From: Cytophagaceae bacterium
GTDB taxonomy: Bacteria; Bacteroidota; Bacteroidia; Flavobacteriales; Flavobacteriaceae
Direction: 5' to 3'
DNA: 64,000 bases
Assembly: GCA_002710685.1 (NCBI GenBank)
Contig: PALD01000080.1
Location: 288,270-352,269 of the forward strand
Below, piece after piece: positions 20,888-30,617 of this stretch (position 1 is the first letter of the stretch; every line of letters begins with the position of its first letter). The notes below the pieces were generated by a model. The model ran no database searches, was not told where the DNA came from, and saw only the letters and a list, made by a program, of their open reading frames with translations. The position numbers were made by a program, and so were the translations under genes.

Positions 20888-23800
20888 TTAGAGCTTTACT
20901 TCCTGTTTAAGTGCATTGAACTGTTTCAAGAGTTCTTGATAACGGTTTACTTCTTCTTGCCCAGGTTGTTTATCTGCACCGCCCAAAATAGTATTGAGAT
21001 AGGAAATTTGAGAAACCATGACATTTGCGGGATAGGCTCCTTCATCGTTTTTGAGCTTTTTTAGCGCAAGCTGAAGTTGCTCTAGCTGCGCCGCGTTACC
21101 TTTACTTTTTTCAAGCTCCTCTATTTTTTGTTCAACCTGGTCTTGCAACATTCTTGCTTGCGACAATAGGTCAATGACCTTGAATTGCAACTGTTGCTGC
21201 GCTGCGATATTTGCCAGGGTAACACCTTCTTCTTCCAGCCTGGGGTCTACCACTATTTCAAAAGGTTTTTCCAGGGTTGTATCGCCTGCTGTGAGCCTGG
21301 CAATGTATTTTCCGGGAGGGACAATGGGCCCATTTTTAAACCTCCTGTTCTCGTTCTTGTCCCAGGCTCCCTTTTGTTGCATATCCCATTGAAAACGGTT
21401 AAGTCCTTTTTTTGTGGGCAGCTTATTGTCAATGTATACAAAGGTTATGCTGAGCGACATGTCATCTACCTTCTCAGTGGCTGACTTCAACAACGTGGAG
21501 TCGCTCACGATCTTGGTGATTTCCCTGCCATCAACTGATAGGACCTCCAGGCTCACCCCTTCTTTTTTAAAATCCTTTGGCAAGTAATAATCCAGGGTAA
21601 CGCTCGTCCCTGGATAATGTGGATAATCACTTCCCCAGCGCGGTGTGTGGTATCTCATGGTGTTCCCGGGCGTGAACAGCACGGGAGCATCCCCCAACTT
21701 CGTGATGTGTTCATCCTGCAATGCAGCAATGTCATCCAAAATCCAGAAACCGCGCCCCATGGTACTCAAAATCAAATCTCCACGAAAGAGAACAATATCC
21801 GTAACAGGGGTTATGGGCAGGTTTTGTTGAAATTTTTTCCAGTTTGCACCGTCATCAAAGGATATGAACATGCCATACTCGGTACCGCCATACAGCAGGC
21901 CTTGCCTGTCCGGATCTTCCCGCAGCACCCGTGTGACATGATCTTCGGGGATACCGCTGGATGCCGTGGATAATAATGTCCAGCTTTTGCCCAGATCTTC
22001 TGTCTTGTAAAAATAAGGTGTGGGATCCCCCAAAAGATGCCGGTCAACCGCGATATACGCTTTTGCAGGGTCAAATGGGCTTGGCTCTATTGATTTAACA
22101 CGGCCGCCACCGGGCAATTTTGCAGGTGTCACGTTTTTCCAGGTTTTACCTCCATCCTGGGTTACGGAAACAACCCCATCATTTGATCCTGTCCAGATGA
22201 CACCTTGCTTGATTTTTGATTCCCTGATGGAATACAGTGTGCTATAATATTCTTCTCCCGTGATATCCCGTGTGATGGGCTGTCCAGAAATCACCTGTTT
22301 GTCAGGTTCATTTGCCGTTAAGTCTGGGGAGATGGTCTCCCAGTTGATCCCCCCATTACTTGTTTTATGTAAATACTGTGACCCCATATACACCACTTCT
22401 GGATCAAATGGAGATACGGCAATGGGGGCCACACGCTGAAATTTATATTTTAAATCCTTTGGGTTTGCTCCATAGATATTGCTAGCTCCTATGGAATATT
22501 CCCGGCTCAGACCGGTCTTCTTGTTATAAACACTAAACCTTCCCTTACAATTATTATATACCATATAATGATTACCGGGCATGGGGATTACGGGGCCTGT
22601 CTCACAGCCACCCACACTCATCATGATGCTACCATTGGCCGGTGATGATGCTTGTGGTGCCTTGCTGGGTATTGCGATTGTCGTGTTGTCCTGCTGGGCA
22701 CCATACACCCAGTAAGGATATTGATCATCAACCGCTACTTGGTAAATTTCGGCAGTGGGTTGATTGTATTGCGTTGACCAGGTTTTGCCACCATTATGTG
22801 AAATATTTGCCCCTCCGTCGTTGCATTGAATGAGCAGGTCAGGGTTATTTGGATTCATCCAAATATCATGGTTGTCCCCATGCGGAACAGACATGCGCTC
22901 CCAGGTTTTACCACCGTCAACTGATTTTATCAAGGGGTTTGCATTAGAATAGATGATATCTGGATTTGTGGGGTCCAGCTCAATATTTGTGTAGTAAAAC
23001 GGGCGGTTTACGAGACGCTCGTCATTGGAGACCTGCTTAAAGGATTTCCCTTGATCTACAGATTTATAAAGTCCGCCTTCTTTTTCGGGGGCCTCGATGA
23101 CCGCATATAAAATCCTGGAATCTACCGCAGAAACGGCAAGGTCAATCTTACCTATCAACCCTTGTGGCAGGCCTTTTCCCAGCTTAACCCAATCTTTACC
23201 ACCATTAACCGACTTGTATATTCCCCCTTCACTGTTCTTGCCGCCAGAGTTGATGGTCCATGGCGTGCGTCTTGCTTTCCATGCCGCGGCATAGACCACA
23301 TTGGGATTTCCTGGTAACAGTACAAGATCGGCAAAGCCGGTTTCGTTTGAAACGAAAAGAACTTTTTCCCAGGTCAACCCGCCATCAACGGTCTTGTATA
23401 TCCCACGTTCTTCATTGGCCTTAAATGCATTTCCTATCGCGGCGACCCAAACGATATTGTTGTTTGTGGGGTCAATCTCCACGGCACCTATTTGCCCTGT
23501 GTTCTCCAGGCCGATGTGCTTCCAGGTTTTACCCGCGTCAATGGATTTATACATCCCTTTGCCCTCAATGATATTACTGCGTATGCCGTCAGAACCCGTG
23601 CCCACATAGACAATGTTAGGGTCATTGACAGCAACCCCCATGGCGCCGATAGATGGTGTTTTGAAGAAACCATCAGATACGTTGTTCCAGGAAGTACCAT
23701 AATCATCTGTTTTCCATACACCGCCACCAGAGGCCCCAAAATAAAAAGTGCCCGGCAACATGGGAGTCCCCGTAACGGTAGTTACCCTCCCGCCCCTTGC

Positions 23801-23905
23801 AGGGCCTATGGTTCTATACTGTAGCGCATCAAATTCTTGCGCAAAAGTCACGCTACCCAGCAGCAATAAAAACAGGAAATTATAAGTACGTAATTGAAAA
23901 ATCAT
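20888..23905 (-). CDS. Secreted VPS10/BNR-repeat beta-propeller protein
   Basis: 1005 aa with a signal peptide ending T-F-A-Q. It contains many aspartate-box repeats of the form S-x-D-x-G-K-T-W, spaced about 45-60 residues apart (for example S-I-D-A-G-K-T-W and S-V-D-G-G-K-T-W), forming two propellers. A helical C-terminal tail (about 900-1005) has Q-Q-Q-L-Q-F-K-V and K-K-L-K-N-D-E. Related proteins are annotated glycosyl hydrolase or sortilin-like, but no glycosidase active site can be pointed out. The pairing with an M14 peptidase suggests binding of a peptide or glycopeptide substrate; that is inference. Confidence 0.8.
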   Translation of the reverse strand: MIFQLRTYNFLFLLLLGSVTFAQEFDALQYRTIGPARGGRVTTVTGTPMLPGTFYFGASGGGVWKTDDYGTSWNNVSDGFFKTPSIGAMGVAVNDPNIVYVGTGSDGIRSNIIEGKGMYKSIDAGKTWKHIGLENTGQIGAVEIDPTNNNIVWVAAIGNAFKANEERGIYKTVDGGLTWEKVLFVSNETGFADLVLLPGNPNVVYAAAWKARRTPWTINSGGKNSEGGIYKSVNGGKDWVKLGKGLPQGLIGKIDLAVSAVDSRILYAVIEAPEKEGGLYKSVDQGKSFKQVSNDERLVNRPFYYTNIELDPTNPDIIYSNANPLIKSVDGGKTWERMSVPHGDNHDIWMNPNNPDLLIQCNDGGANISHNGGKTWSTQYNQPTAEIYQVAVDDQYPYWVYGAQQDNTTIAIPSKAPQASSPANGSIMMSVGGCETGPVIPMPGNHYMVYNNCKGRFSVYNKKTGLSREYSIGASNIYGANPKDLKYKFQRVAPIAVSPFDPEVVYMGSQYLHKTSNGGINWETISPDLTANEPDKQVISGQPITRDITGEEYYSTLYSIRESKIKQGVIWTGSNDGVVSVTQDGGKTWKNVTPAKLPGGGRVKSIEPSPFDPAKAYIAVDRHLLGDPTPYFYKTEDLGKSWTLLSTASSGIPEDHVTRVLREDPDRQGLLYGGTEYGMFISFDDGANWKKFQQNLPITPVTDIVLFRGDLILSTMGRGFWILDDIAALQDEHITKLGDAPVLFTPGNTMRYHTPRWGSDYPHYPGTSVTLDYYLPKDFKKEGVSLEVLSVDGREITKIVSDSTLLKSATEKVDDMSLSITFVYIDNKLPTKKGLNRFQWDMQQKGAWDKNENRRFKNGPIVPPGKYIARLTAGDTTLEKPFEIVVDPRLEEEGVTLANIAAQQQLQFKVIDLLSQARMLQDQVEQKIEELEKSKGNAAQLEQLQLALKKLKNDEGAYPANVMVSQISYLNTILGGADKQPGQEEVNRYQELLKQFNALKQEVKL

Positions 23906-23931
23906 GGGTGATGGGATAGTTAGTTAGTACT

Positions 23932-23939
23932 CAAATCTA
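23932..23939 (-). promoter_or_regulatory. -7 promoter element of the BNR/M14 operon
   Basis: On the minus strand TAGATTTG (23939-23932) is an exact TAnnTTTG match, 27 bases before the ATG at 23905. A TTTG occurs 13 bases further upstream, closer than the usual 17-23. The rest of the 297-base divergent gap (23906-24202) is AT-rich, and I see no gene in it. Confidence 0.4.
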
Positions 23940-24172
23940 CTCAATACCCACCCAAACTAAAATTTCATACAATCATTTTATAGTCTTTTCATTAATAAGC
24001 AATGGAAATTATCATATTCTCAAACCAAAGAAAAAAATATGTGATGCGTTTAATAGTGAACCTTAGCAATCCTAAAAGAAACATCATAAATCCTTCCTGC
24101 TAGATATTAACAATCGTGAAAAAAACAGACAGACACACGGTTTACCAAAGTGATTTTTAGGTAAGAATTCCC

Positions 24173-24180
24173 TAAATTTG
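24173..24180 (+). promoter_or_regulatory. -7 promoter element of purL
   Basis: TAAATTTG is an exact TAnnTTTG match, 23 bases before ATG 24203. No purine riboswitch was recognised in the short leader. Confidence 0.45.
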
Positions 24181-24202
24181 CAACTTAATCAGCACAGCGT
24201 CC

Positions 24203-27200
24203 ATGATACATTTTTTTGGGGACAAAGACAGCAAGGTCTTTGCCGTTCAGACCACACCAGAACTAGCACAAGAAGACATTAGCAAACTCATCTGGCTCTT
24301 TGGCGGCCAGCCAAAAATACAAGCGTCCTCAATCGACGCTTTTTTTATTGGTCCCCGCGCCACGATGATCACGCCCTGGAGCACAAATGCCGTTGAGATT
24401 ACCCAGAATATGGGCATCACGGGCATATTCCGTATAGAAGAGTTTTTCGCTTGCGCGAAAGATACTCAGGATTACGACCCCATGCTTTCGCAGAAATATA
24501 CAGCACTGGATCAAGAAATTTTCCGCATCGATATCGAGCCGGAAGAAATCAAGCAAATCACGGATATCGCCGCTTACAACGTGCAGGAAGGACTGGCACT
24601 TAGTGAGGAAGAAGTAAACTATCTCAACTCGGTTGCTGAGCGCATCGGGCGGCCTTTGACCGACTCTGAAGTTTTTGGCTTTAGCCAGGTAAACTCTGAG
24701 CACTGCCGCCACAAGATATTCAATGGGACTTTCGTTATTGACGGTGACGCAAAACCTTCATCGCTGTTTAAATTAATCAAGCGCACCAGCGAAGAAAACC
24801 CCAATGAGATTGTCTCTGCCTATAAAGATAACGTAGCATTTTTAGGTGGACCCAAAGCAACGCAGTTTGCACCTAAAACCCCCGAAAAACCAGACTTTTA
24901 CGAAGAAAAAGAATTTGAGAGCGTGCTTTCGCTCAAAGCGGAAACACACAACTTCCCCACCACCGTTGAACCATTTAACGGTGCCGCAACGGGATCTGGT
25001 GGTGAGATTCGTGACCGTCTTGCCGGGGGCAAAGGTTCACTCCCGCTTGCGGGGACAGCGGTGTACATGACGGCATATTCCCGTCTTGAAGAAAACCGCC
25101 CGTGGGAAAAAGGCATGGATGAACGCAAATGGCTCTATCAAACCCCAATGGATATCTTGATCAAGGCTTCAAACGGGGCATCTGATTTTGGGAATAAATT
25201 TGGGCAGCCGTTGATCGCTGGTTCTGTATTGACGTTTGAGCATGAAGAAGATGCGCGTTTGCTTAGTTTTGACAAGGTGATCATGATGGCCGGTGGCATA
25301 GGCTACGGCAAGAAAGACCAGGCGTTAAAAGACACTCCAGAAACGGGTGATAAAATCGTGATCCTTGGCGGTGAAAACTACCGCATCGGGATGGGCGGAG
25401 CGGCAGTAAGCTCTGCTGATACGGGAGAATTCAATTCTGCGATCACGTTGAATGCCGTACAGCGTAGCAACCCAGAAATGCAAAAGCGTGCCGCAAATGC
25501 CATACGTGGTATGGTGGAGAGCGACCACAACGATATTGTATCCATCCATGACCATGGTGCTGGTGGACATTTAAACTGTCTTTCGGAACTTGTGGAAGAA
25601 ACAGGTGGATTGATCGACCTGGATAAGTTGCCCGTGGGTGACCCCACCCTATCGGCAAAAGAAATCATAGGCAACGAATCACAGGAACGCATGGGGCTTG
25701 TGATTGGTAAAAAAAGTATTGATAAGCTCACGGCAATCGCTGACCGCGAACGCTCGCCCATTTATCAGGTGGGTGATGTTACGGGAGACCACCGGTTTAC
25801 ATTTAAATCTTCTGAGACGGGCAAATCCCCCATGGATTTAGAATTGAATGACATGTTTGGCAGTTCGCCAAAAATGGTCATGGTAGATGAAACAATTTCC
25901 CGTATTTATGAAGATGTCAATTATGATATAAAATATTTTCACGGATACCTGGAACAGACCCTGCAGCTTGAAGCAGTTGCTGCAAAAGACTGGTTGACAA
26001 ACAAGGTTGACCGCTGTGTGGGTGGCCGTGTGGCAAAGCAACAATGTGTGGGTAGTTTGCAAATCCCGCTTAATAACTGCGGTGTGATGGCGCTAGATTA
26101 CAAGGGTAACAGCGGTATCGCGACGTCCATAGGCCACTCGCCGGTTAGCGGACTGATAGACCCCGTGGCCGGTAGTAAAAACTCCATGGCCGAGTCGTTG
26201 ACAAACATTGTCTGGGCACCGCTGGAAAAAGGTTTAAAATCGGTTTCACTTTCTGCAAACTGGATGTGGCCGTGCAACAATCCTGGTGAAGATGCGCGTT
26301 TATACGAGGCCGTGCAAGCGGTTTCAGACTTTGCCATAAACCTGGGCATCAACATCCCCACGGGCAAGGACAGCCTTTCCATGAAGCAAAAATACCCGGA
26401 TAAAGAAGTCATCGCCCCAGGAACGGTAATCATTTCTGCAGCAGGGCATTGTGATGATATCAATAAAGTAGTTGAACCTGTGCTTGATGTTGAAGAAGGT
26501 GCGATTTATTACATCAACCTATCTAATGATGGGTTCAAATTGGGTGGTTCTTCATTTGCACAGATACTCAATAAAATAGGTCAAGAAGCGCCAAGTGTTC
26601 AAGATGATGTGGCTTTCGCCAAAACGTTCAACACGCTTCAAGACTTGATCAAAAACGATATGATCGTTGCGGGTCACGATGTAGCCTCGGGAGGGTTGAT
26701 CACCACCCTGCTTGAAATGTGTTTTGCAGAGGTAAACCTAGCAGCAAACCTTGATTTTTCAGCTTTTGCGGAAAGCGATATCCTAAAAATCCTTTTTGCA
26801 GAAAATGCAGGAGTTGTTTTTCAGGCCAGGGCAGGAAGTGATGTAGAATCCATTTTAAATGAAAACAACATTGAATTCTTTAAAATAGGTGAAGCTGTTG
26901 AAGGTGAAATGCTGACCATCAAAAAAGATACTGTTGAGATAGGACTGAATGTCCCGTCCCTGAGACAAACCTGGTTTAAGACGTCTTATCTGTTAGACAG
27001 CAAGCAAACCGCAAATAATTTGGCGGAAGCCAGATACAACAACTTTGCACAGCAACCGCTCAACTTTAAATTTCCTGCACACTTTACCGGAAAAAAACCA
27101 GCGGTTGACAGCGCAAAACCAAGACCAAAAGCCGCTATCTTGCGTGAAAAAGGCAGTAACAGCGAGCGCGAAATGGCCAATGCCATGTACCTGGCCGGCT

Positions 27201-27868
27201 TTGATGTAAAAGACGTACACATGACCGACTTGATCACGGGTCGTGAAACGCTGGAAGATATTCAGTTTATAGGTGCTGTGGGTGGTTTCTCTAATAGTGA
27301 CGTGCTGGGTTCGGCAAAAGGATGGGCCGGTGCATTTTTATACAATGAGAAGGCAAACAAAGCACTGAAAGATTTCTTCGCAAGGCCAGATACGCTTTCG
27401 GTGGGAATCTGTAATGGTTGTCAACTTTTTGTTGAGCTGGACCTTATTAATCCAGAGCATGAGGATAAGCCGAAAATGCTGCACAACGATTCACACAAAC
27501 ACGAAAGCAACTTTACCAGCGTGACGATAGCAGAGAATGATTCTGTGATGTTGAAGTCGCTTGCTGGAAGTACACTTGGCGTTTGGATCTCTCACGGGGA
27601 AGGAAAATTCCATTTACCCATGGCTGAGGAAAACTACAAGGTTGTTGCAAAATATGGGTATGATGCCTATCCAGCTAATCCTAACGGAAGTTCATATAAC
27701 ACCGCGATGATGACCGATAAAACGGGACGTCATCTGGTGACCATGCCACATATTGAGCGTTCTACTTTTCAGTGGAACTGGGCCAATTATCCTAAAGGTC
27801 GCCAGGACGAAGTAAGTCCGTGGCTAGAAGCTTTTGTTAATGCCAAAAAATGGATTGAGGAGGATTAA
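24203..27868 (+). CDS. purL: Phosphoribosylformylglycinamidine synthase, large fused form
   Basis: 1221 aa. ATP- and glutamine-dependent conversion of FGAR to FGAM in purine synthesis; cytoplasmic. The order is PurS-like N-terminal domain (1-~150), linker, two AIRS-type ATP domains (G-F-S-Q-V-N-S-E-H-C-R-H, A-E-T-H-N-F-P-T, I-H-D-H-G-A-G-G-H-L-N) and a C-terminal glutamine amidotransferase with nucleophile Cys in V-G-I-C-N-G-C-Q (about 1069). All functions are in one chain, unlike the split PurS/L/Q of Bacillus. At least three palindrome-family copies lie within it (24445-24460, about 24928-24943, about 26610-26625). It is monocistronic. Confidence 0.96.
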   Translation: MIHFFGDKDSKVFAVQTTPELAQEDISKLIWLFGGQPKIQASSIDAFFIGPRATMITPWSTNAVEITQNMGITGIFRIEEFFACAKDTQDYDPMLSQKYTALDQEIFRIDIEPEEIKQITDIAAYNVQEGLALSEEEVNYLNSVAERIGRPLTDSEVFGFSQVNSEHCRHKIFNGTFVIDGDAKPSSLFKLIKRTSEENPNEIVSAYKDNVAFLGGPKATQFAPKTPEKPDFYEEKEFESVLSLKAETHNFPTTVEPFNGAATGSGGEIRDRLAGGKGSLPLAGTAVYMTAYSRLEENRPWEKGMDERKWLYQTPMDILIKASNGASDFGNKFGQPLIAGSVLTFEHEEDARLLSFDKVIMMAGGIGYGKKDQALKDTPETGDKIVILGGENYRIGMGGAAVSSADTGEFNSAITLNAVQRSNPEMQKRAANAIRGMVESDHNDIVSIHDHGAGGHLNCLSELVEETGGLIDLDKLPVGDPTLSAKEIIGNESQERMGLVIGKKSIDKLTAIADRERSPIYQVGDVTGDHRFTFKSSETGKSPMDLELNDMFGSSPKMVMVDETISRIYEDVNYDIKYFHGYLEQTLQLEAVAAKDWLTNKVDRCVGGRVAKQQCVGSLQIPLNNCGVMALDYKGNSGIATSIGHSPVSGLIDPVAGSKNSMAESLTNIVWAPLEKGLKSVSLSANWMWPCNNPGEDARLYEAVQAVSDFAINLGINIPTGKDSLSMKQKYPDKEVIAPGTVIISAAGHCDDINKVVEPVLDVEEGAIYYINLSNDGFKLGGSSFAQILNKIGQEAPSVQDDVAFAKTFNTLQDLIKNDMIVAGHDVASGGLITTLLEMCFAEVNLAANLDFSAFAESDILKILFAENAGVVFQARAGSDVESILNENNIEFFKIGEAVEGEMLTIKKDTVEIGLNVPSLRQTWFKTSYLLDSKQTANNLAEARYNNFAQQPLNFKFPAHFTGKKPAVDSAKPRPKAAILREKGSNSEREMANAMYLAGFDVKDVHMTDLITGRETLEDIQFIGAVGGFSNSDVLGSAKGWAGAFLYNEKANKALKDFFARPDTLSVGICNGCQLFVELDLINPEHEDKPKMLHNDSHKHESNFTSVTIAENDSVMLKSLAGSTLGVWISHGEGKFHLPMAEENYKVVAKYGYDAYPANPNGSSYNTAMMTDKTGRHLVTMPHIERSTFQWNWANYPKGRQDEVSPWLEAFVNAKKWIEED
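24445..24460. repeat. Interspersed palindrome inside purL, TTTCGCTTGCGCGAAA
   Basis: Arms TTTCGC/GCGAAA with a 4-base centre. It is read F-A-C-A-K in the variable linker after the PurS-like domain. Confidence 0.75.
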
Positions 27869-28241
27869 TAAAGAATATTGGGACATGGTTACGGTGGGGC
27901 TACCTATGCAACGCTGGCACTATGTTTTTTATTAAGTAACCATTTTTATTTCTTTAGTGAAAATCATGCTCCTTTTGAGCAAATTTTTTGTTGCACTTGT
28001 GCAAACGTTTAAAAAAAGCATAACTTTAGTAGCAGCAGTCTGTAAGGGAGCAACCTTGGCGAAAGCCAAAAATATGCTTCTTGTCGTTTTACATAGCACA
28101 ATTGTTTTTTAAAATGAGCTATTAAAACATATTTCTGTCTTATCAAGACTATAAAATATGCAATGACAAGGTTCAGATTTTATGATATTAATAGAATCAT
28201 GACTGTAATTTTCATAATTTGCACGATAAAACCCTAAAATA
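27869..28241. other. Intergenic region purL-fadD, no supported gene
   Basis: It contains a palindrome-family copy (28056-28070, TTGGC-GAAA-GCCAA) and a small TTGCAC-TT-GTGCAA inverted repeat near 27992-28005. An open frame of 44 codons from TTG 27878 to TAA 28012 has no ribosome-binding site or recognisable product; I do not call it a gene. The last ~100 bases are AT-rich and probably hold the fadD promoter, where ATAATTTG is only a near match to TAnnTTTG. Confidence 0.5.
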
Positions 28242-30008
28242 ATGGATGTAAAAAGGTTATTTGATTTTCCCTACTATCAACTTGAAAAATACAACCTCAA
28301 GAAAGCCCTCGTTACTAAATATAATGGAGAGTGGAAATCCACTTCTACCCAAGAATATATTGATCAAGCCAATCAAATAAGCCGTGGCTTATTAAAACTG
28401 GGCGTGCAACCTAATGATAAGGTTGCCGTGATCTCATCAAACAACCGTACAGAATGGAACATTATGGATATAGGCATCCTGCAAACAGGTGCTCAAAATG
28501 TACCCATCTACCCCACAATCTCAGAAGAAGAATATGCTTATGTCCTCAATCACAGTGAATCCATCTATTGTTTTGTAAGCGATGAAGAAGTTTACAAAAA
28601 GGTCATGGCCATCAAGGCAAACGTACCTTCCCTCAAAGAAGTCTTTTCGTTCAACGAAATCGATGGATGCAAGAGTTGGAACGAGGTAAAAGAACTTAAT
28701 GAAGCACTCCAGGAAGAAGTAGAGCAGCGCAAGGCAGCCGTGACCGAAGAAGACCTGGCAACCCTTATCTATACCTCTGGAACCACCGGAAAACCCAAGG
28801 GTGTCATGCTTAGCCACAAAAACCTGGTAAGCAATGCATTGAACAGCACCACACGGTTTCCCATAGATTCCGGTGAGAGCAAGGCACTAAGTTTCCTGCC
28901 CGTATGCCACGTGTACGAGCGTATGCTTATCTATCTCTATCAGTACATGGGCGTAAGCATTTATTTTGCTGAATCCCTTGACACAATAAGTGAAAACCTC
29001 AAAGAGGTACAGCCGCAGACCATGACCGCCGTACCCCGGTTACTAGAAAAGGTATATGACAAGATCATCGCAAAAGGCACAGAGCTCACCGGTGTAAAGA
29101 AAAAATTATTTTTCTGGGCCGTGGAGCTGGGGTTACAATATGAACCCTATGGTCAAAATGGATGGTGGTACGAGACAAAGTTAAAGCTTGCGCGAAAATT
29201 GATTTTCAGCAAATGGCAAGAAGCCCTGGGCGGCAATATAGATGTCATTGCTTCGGGCAGTGCAGCACTTCAACCCAGGTTGGCACGCGTTTTCAACGCC
29301 GCAAACATCCCTGTTATGGAAGGATATGGCCTTACCGAAACTTCCCCTGTAATATCAGTAAATGACATACGCAAAAAAGGGTTTAAGATAGGGACCGTGG
29401 GCAAGCCCATCCCTGACACCATTGTGAAAATTGCCGAAGATGGCGAAATCCTCATAAAGGGACCACAGGTGATGATGGGCTATTATAAAGACCAGGAAAA
29501 AACAGATGAGGTCCTTGTCAATGGCTTCTTCCATACAGGTGACATAGGTGAGCTGGACCATGACAACTTCCTCAAGATAACTGATAGAAAAAAGGAAATG
29601 TTCAAGACCAGCGGCGGTAAATATGTCGCACCACAATTAATAGAGAATGCCATGAAACAATCCAGGTTCATTGAGCATATCATGGTCGTGGGTGAAGGAG
29701 AAAAGATGCCCACTGCGTTGATACAGCCCAATTTTGAATTTGTACAGGAGTGGGCAAGCCGTAAGGGACTTTCTATAAACTCTAATGAGGAATTGGCAAA
29801 AAACAAGGATGTAAGAGAGCGCTTTCAAGAAGAAATCGATCACTATAACGAGCATTTTGGCAAATGGGAACGCATCAAGACCTTCCAGCTCACCCCAGAT
29901 GAATGGACTATTGATGCAGGCCACCTTACACCTACCATGAAGCTCAAGCGCAGGATAGTCAAGGAAAAATACATGGACCTCTACAACAAGAATTATGACA
30001 GGGCCTAG
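28242..30008 (+). CDS. fadD: Long-chain fatty-acid-CoA ligase (AMP-forming)
   Basis: 588 aa. Activates fatty acids to acyl-CoA via an acyl-adenylate. The AMP-binding P-loop-like motif T-L-I-Y-T-S-G-T-T-G-K-P-K-G-V (about 173-187), G-Y-G-L-T-E-T-S-P, T-G-D-I-G-E-L-D and the D-R-K-K-E-M-F-K-T-S-G-G-K hinge and lysine are all intact. It resembles the FAA1/FadD15-like group of Bacteroidota and actinobacteria. It lies directly upstream of the marR-fadNAE operon on the same strand, separated by a terminator, so it is functionally linked but separately transcribed. Confidence 0.93.
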   Translation: MDVKRLFDFPYYQLEKYNLKKALVTKYNGEWKSTSTQEYIDQANQISRGLLKLGVQPNDKVAVISSNNRTEWNIMDIGILQTGAQNVPIYPTISEEEYAYVLNHSESIYCFVSDEEVYKKVMAIKANVPSLKEVFSFNEIDGCKSWNEVKELNEALQEEVEQRKAAVTEEDLATLIYTSGTTGKPKGVMLSHKNLVSNALNSTTRFPIDSGESKALSFLPVCHVYERMLIYLYQYMGVSIYFAESLDTISENLKEVQPQTMTAVPRLLEKVYDKIIAKGTELTGVKKKLFFWAVELGLQYEPYGQNGWWYETKLKLARKLIFSKWQEALGGNIDVIASGSAALQPRLARVFNAANIPVMEGYGLTETSPVISVNDIRKKGFKIGTVGKPIPDTIVKIAEDGEILIKGPQVMMGYYKDQEKTDEVLVNGFFHTGDIGELDHDNFLKITDRKKEMFKTSGGKYVAPQLIENAMKQSRFIEHIMVVGEGEKMPTALIQPNFEFVQEWASRKGLSINSNEELAKNKDVRERFQEEIDHYNEHFGKWERIKTFQLTPDEWTIDAGHLTPTMKLKRRIVKEKYMDLYNKNYDRA

Positions 30009-30030
30009 CATGCTCTTCATCTCTAAACCA

Positions 30031-30058
30031 AAACTCCTGGAACCCGGGAGTTTTTTTT
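30031..30058 (+). terminator. Rho-independent terminator of fadD
   Basis: AAACTCCTGG (30031-30040) pairs with CCGGGAGTTT (30044-30053) with one G-U wobble. The loop is three bases, and eight Ts follow the stem. Confidence 0.85.
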
Positions 30059-30072
30059 GGCTTTAAGCCAAA
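30056..30072. repeat. Interspersed palindrome, TTTGGCTTTAAGCCAAA
   Basis: It begins in the T-run of the fadD terminator, the same arrangement as after icd at 3046. Confidence 0.8.
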
Positions 30073-30106
30073 ATAATTTACACTTCTTTTAAACTTATTT
30101 AACGAT

Positions 30107-30128
30107 TTTATTATGCACGCATAATAAA
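30107..30128. promoter_or_regulatory. Perfect palindromic operator, probably the MarR-family autoregulatory site
   Basis: TTTATTATGC (30107-30116), AC, GCATAATAAA (30119-30128): 10-bp perfect arms with a 2-base centre, 24 bases before the marR ATG. MarR dimers bind such near-palindromes of this size. A TAGTTTTA (30136-30143), one mismatch from TAnnTTTG, places the operator over the -33 region, which suits repression. Confidence 0.75.
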
Positions 30129-30152
30129 TTTTTTGTAGTTTTACGAAAACGT

Positions 30153-30617
30153 ATGAGTAAAAAAGAATTAACCATTGATCACGCCCTCAGGGCCACCTGG
30201 CAAGCTGTCACAAAAATGTACAATGAGCAGGCCGCACAGTTTGATGTCACCATGGCAACAGGCTTTGCACTCCTGAGCATTGACCCGCATGAAGGCACGC
30301 CTTCAACCGCACTGGGGCCGCGCATGGGCATGGAGGCCACGAGCCTTTCACGCACTTTAAAATCAATGGAAGAACGTGGACTTATCCAGAGAAAGCCCAA
30401 TCCCGCAGATGGCCGTGGAGTACTCATCCACCTTACTGAATTTGGTCTCAAGAACCGGGAGCTGAGCAAGGAAAAAGTACTGCGTTTTAATGAAGTCGTA
30501 CATGAGACGGTAGATGAGGTCAAAATCAAACATTTTTTTGATGTCATCCATGCCATCAACGACTTGATACAGAACAAAAAGATTTATAATCAACAAGAAA
30601 AAGTCAACAATGAGTAA
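30153..30617 (+). CDS. MarR-family transcriptional regulator of the fatty-acid degradation operon
   Basis: 154 aa with a winged helix-turn-helix. T-A-L-G-P-R-M-G-M-E-A-T-S-L-S-R-T-L-K-S is the recognition region (about 52-70), followed by the wing R-K-P-N-P-A-D-G-R-G-V-L (about 79-90). The ligand is unknown; an acyl-CoA is plausible given the target operon. It is the first gene of marR-fadN-fadA-fadE, its stop overlaps fadN by 8 bases, and a perfect palindrome lies in its own promoter. The inference is a repressor released by fatty-acid intermediates. Confidence 0.85.
   Translation: MSKKELTIDHALRATWQAVTKMYNEQAAQFDVTMATGFALLSIDPHEGTPSTALGPRMGMEATSLSRTLKSMEERGLIQRKPNPADGRGVLIHLTEFGLKNRELSKEKVLRFNEVVHETVDEVKIKHFFDVIHAINDLIQNKKIYNQQEKVNNE

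Noticed and set aside
27878..28012. 44-codon open frame from TTG after purL, ending in Cys-rich residues
   Set aside because: No ribosome-binding site, no homology recognised and a common length for chance frames in AT-rich DNA.
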